A DNA stretch of 6,192 nt. Origin: JAJKIV01 sp036509075. GTDB taxonomy: Bacteria; Gemmatimonadota; Gemmatimonadetes; Gemmatimonadales; Gemmatimonadaceae. The position numbers were made by a program, and so were the translations under genes. Positions 4,796 to 6,192 of this stretch are shown piece after piece (the stretch's first letter is position 1; each line of letters opens with the position of its first letter). A model generated the notes under the pieces. That model had not been told where the DNA came from, searched no databases, and worked only from the letters and a program-made list of their open reading frames with translations. The stretch lies in assembly GCA_036509075.1 (NCBI GenBank), contig DATCGG010000196.1, positions 1 through 6,192 of the forward strand, given 5' to 3'.

Positions 4796-5995
4796 GTGAC
4801 TACTCTGACCACCGACAGCGTTGCCGCGTGGCGTGCCGACACGCCTGGCTGTGCACACCGCAATCATCTCAACAACGCCGGCGCCGCGCTCATGCCGCGT
4901 CCGGTCATCGATGCGATCACGGATCACGTTAGGCTCGAATCCGAAATTGGCGGCTATGAGGCGGCCGATCTCCGCGCCGACGAGGTCGGGCGCGGCTACG
5001 AGCACCTCGCGGAGCTCGTCGGCGCGCAGGCCAGGAACATCGCCGTCGTCGCGAACGCGACCGCCGGCTTCGTCCAGGCGCTGAGCTCGTTCGACTTCAC
5101 TCCGGGCGACGTGATCGTCACGACGCGGTGCGATTACACGTCGAACCAGATTCAGTATCTCGCACTATCGACGCGGCTCGGCGTGGAGGTGGTCCATGCG
5201 AACGATCTGCCCGAGGGCGGCGTCGACCCGGACTCGGTGCGCGCCATCGTGCAGGATCGGCGTCCGAAGCTTGTAGCCGTGTCCTGGATCCCGACGAACT
5301 CGGGGCTCGTGCAGGACGTCGAGTCGGTCGGCCTCGTATGCGAGGAAGCAGGGGTCCCGTATATCATCGACGCGTGTCAGGCGGTCGGTCAGATCCCGAT
5401 CGACGTCGCTCGTCTGCGATGCGACTATCTGTCGGCCACTGCGCGGAAGTTCATGCGTGGTCCGCGCGGGATAGGGTTCATGTACGCATCGGACCGTGCG
5501 CTCGAGCGTGGAGATCACCCGCTGTTCGTGGACATGCGCGGGGCGCGATGGGTGATCACGCGGGCGTACGAGGTGGCTCCCACCGCGAGGCGATACGAGG
5601 ACTGGGAGTTCCCGTACGCACTCGTGCTCGGCCAGGCCGCGGCGGCGCGCTACGCGCTCGACGTGGGGGTCGAGACCGCGCGATCGCGTGCCTGGGGTCT
5701 CGCGGCCCGGCTCCGTACGGCGTTAGGCCGCATACCGGGCGTCCGCGTGCACGATCGCGGTGCGACGCCCTGTGCCATCGTGACGATGACGGCTGACGGG
5801 CGGCATGCCGACCCGATCGTCCGCGCGTTGAAGGATCGCCGGATCAATACGGTGTCGTCGCTCAGGGAATTCGGCATCTACGACTTCGACGCGAAAGGCA
5901 TCGAGACGGCCGTCAGGCTGTCGCCGCACTACTACAACACCGATGCCGAGGTGGACGAGGCGGTCGAGGCGGTGCGGGGGATAGTCGGCGACTGA
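4796..5995 (+). CDS. Class V aminotransferase-fold PLP-dependent enzyme
   Basis: The product has 399 residues, the usual length for the family that includes cysteine desulfurases, isopenicillin N epimerase-like enzymes and C-S lyases such as EgtE. HLNNAGAALMPRPV (24-37) is the typical N-terminal motif. NATAG (88-92) lies at the PLP phosphate site. DACQAVGQIPID (192-203) gives the PLP-ring Asp192 and Gln195. SATARKFMRGPRGIGFMY (213-230) carries the Schiff-base Lys218 in the family pattern RKFxRGPRG. VRLSPHYYNTDAEVDEAV (373-390) is the usual end. The mobile Cys loop of SufS/IscS desulfurases is absent: no Cys lies between 327 and the end. Simple desulfurase activity is therefore unlikely; lyase, epimerase or aminotransferase remain possible. 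GTG 4796 is the only sensible start, because an in-frame TAA lies at 4784-4786; its ribosome site is poor (AGGG 2 bases away), so the mRNA may be leaderless. It is divergent from a MetR-like gene, which hints at a sulfur-containing amino-acid substrate. The octamer occurs twice inside it (4927, 5721). Confidence 0.88.
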   Translation: MTTLTTDSVAAWRADTPGCAHRNHLNNAGAALMPRPVIDAITDHVRLESEIGGYEAADLRADEVGRGYEHLAELVGAQARNIAVVANATAGFVQALSSFDFTPGDVIVTTRCDYTSNQIQYLALSTRLGVEVVHANDLPEGGVDPDSVRAIVQDRRPKLVAVSWIPTNSGLVQDVESVGLVCEEAGVPYIIDACQAVGQIPIDVARLRCDYLSATARKFMRGPRGIGFMYASDRALERGDHPLFVDMRGARWVITRAYEVAPTARRYEDWEFPYALVLGQAAAARYALDVGVETARSRAWGLAARLRTALGRIPGVRVHDRGATPCAIVTMTADGRHADPIVRALKDRRINTVSSLREFGIYDFDAKGIETAVRLSPHYYNTDAEVDEAVEAVRGIVGD

Positions 5996-6003
5996 TGACT
6001 CCC

Positions 6004-6110
6004 GGGATGCGGGATGCGGGATGAGGGGAGAACCCTCGGGATGCTTCACTTCTCATGAATGACCTCCGGAGAGTGTCCGCTTCTTAGCCCCATCCCTCAT
6101 CCCCCATCCC
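6004..6110. repeat. Large imperfect inverted repeat of GGGATG heptamers
   Basis: The left arm (6004-6023) has GGGATG at 6004, 6011 and 6018; the right arm (6091-6110) has CATCCC at 6091, 6098 and 6105. Both run with a 7-base period and are in inverted orientation. Pairing the arms gives 20 bases with only the two spacer positions mismatched, around a 67-base loop. A further GGGATG lies in the loop at 6038, and a CTCCGGAG palindrome at 6064-6071. The element sits between two convergent genes and overlaps the 3' end of the minus-strand gene. It could end transcription from both sides or be a copy of a dispersed repeat family. Confidence 0.7.
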
Positions 6111-6192
6111 TCTTCCCTCGCAGATGCGGCGCGAGCACCGCATTCACGTCGTCGCGGATCCAGCGCTCGGCGGGCCCCTCATCGCTGTAGAA
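6097..6192 (-). CDS. C-terminal end of an unidentified protein (5' part outside window)
   Basis: Reading the minus strand from the window edge gives 31 residues, starting FYSDEGPAERWIRDD, then VNAVLAPHLRGKRDGG and TGA at 6099-6097. The composition (acidic/basic amphipathic helix WIRDDVNAVLAPHL, GC-rich third codon positions) looks like real coding sequence. I do not recognise the family from so short a tail. The last six or so residues (GKRDGG) and the stop codon are encoded by the right arm of the GGGATG inverted repeat, so the repeat may have replaced or extended the original C-terminus. The gene is convergent with the PLP enzyme. Confidence 0.6.
   Translation of the reverse strand, partial: FYSDEGPAERWIRDDVNAVLAPHLRGKRDGG

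Larger units (their letters stand above)
561..5728. repeat. Dispersed octamer family YGTTAGGY (consensus CGTTAGGC), ten copies
   Basis: Plus-oriented copies: 561-568, 630-637, 1887-1894, 3256-3263, 4927-4934, 5721-5728. Minus-oriented copies: 2675-2682, 3475-3482, 3710-3717, 3809-3816. All contain GTTAGG; eight have C before it and two have T. Five lie in coding sequence, one forms the SGNH stop codon, and four are intergenic. They are not tandem, not flanked by longer homology, and not palindromic, so they are a word-level signal and not a mobile element. The function is unknown. Confidence 0.7.

Noticed and set aside
5128..5796. 222-residue plus-strand open frame inside the PLP enzyme
   Set aside because: It lies in another frame of a gene with a full-length family match and has Arg/Gly-rich text with no recognisable motif.
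6004..6044. Possible CRISPR-like or minisatellite array
   Set aside because: The units are 7 bases and adjacent, with no unique spacers; an inverted repeat explains the pattern.

Overview
The window is GC-rich (about 64-65% by eye) bacterial DNA, densely coding on both strands. I infer a diderm soil-type bacterium, most likely Gemmatimonadota. The clues are an outer-membrane barrel protein with Arg/Asp/Ser 'RADSL'-type repeats, GGGATG-type and ATCTGCGT-type intergenic repeats, and a very frequent CGTTAGGC-like octamer. This placement rests on general familiarity, not on a marker gene.

Layout, left to right. (1) 1-528 (+): the C-terminal part of a YVTN/YncE-type beta-propeller, cut by the window edge. 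(2) 529-860: a 332-base gap with no recognisable gene. (3) 861-1811 (+): a secreted outer-membrane beta-barrel protein with a low-complexity periplasmic linker. Its end overlaps the start of (4) 1775-2674 (+): an L,D-transpeptidase (YkuD fold) with an intact catalytic motif. (5) 2677-3447 (-): an SGNH/GDSL-type hydrolase, probably a lipoprotein, which meets the transpeptidase tail to tail with only 2 bases between the stop codons. (6) 3448-3754: an intergenic stretch with a direct repeat and a hairpin. (7) 3755-4729 (-): a LysR-type regulator that resembles MetR. It is divergent from (8) 4796-5995 (+): a class V, PLP-dependent aminotransferase/lyase-like enzyme. The gap between 7 and 8 is 66 bases, and two TGAA-N5-TTCA-like palindromes lie at its edges. 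(9) 5996-6192: a large imperfect inverted repeat of GGGATG heptamers that runs into the 3' end of a minus-strand gene entering from the right edge (stop at 6097-6099).

Two functional units stand out. The barrel protein and the overlapping L,D-transpeptidase look like one envelope operon. They share an Ala-Asp-Thr-Thr segment near the predicted mature N-termini and Asp-Ser-rich linkers, which suggests a possible link between outer membrane and peptidoglycan. The MetR-like regulator and divergent PLP enzyme look like a classic LysR regulator-target pair, possibly in sulfur amino-acid metabolism. The most unexplained signal at sequence scale is the octamer CGTTAGGC and close variants: ten copies in 6.2 kb, on both strands, in genes and gaps, often forcing otherwise rare codons. 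I see no CRISPR array, tRNA, rRNA, transposase or phage gene.
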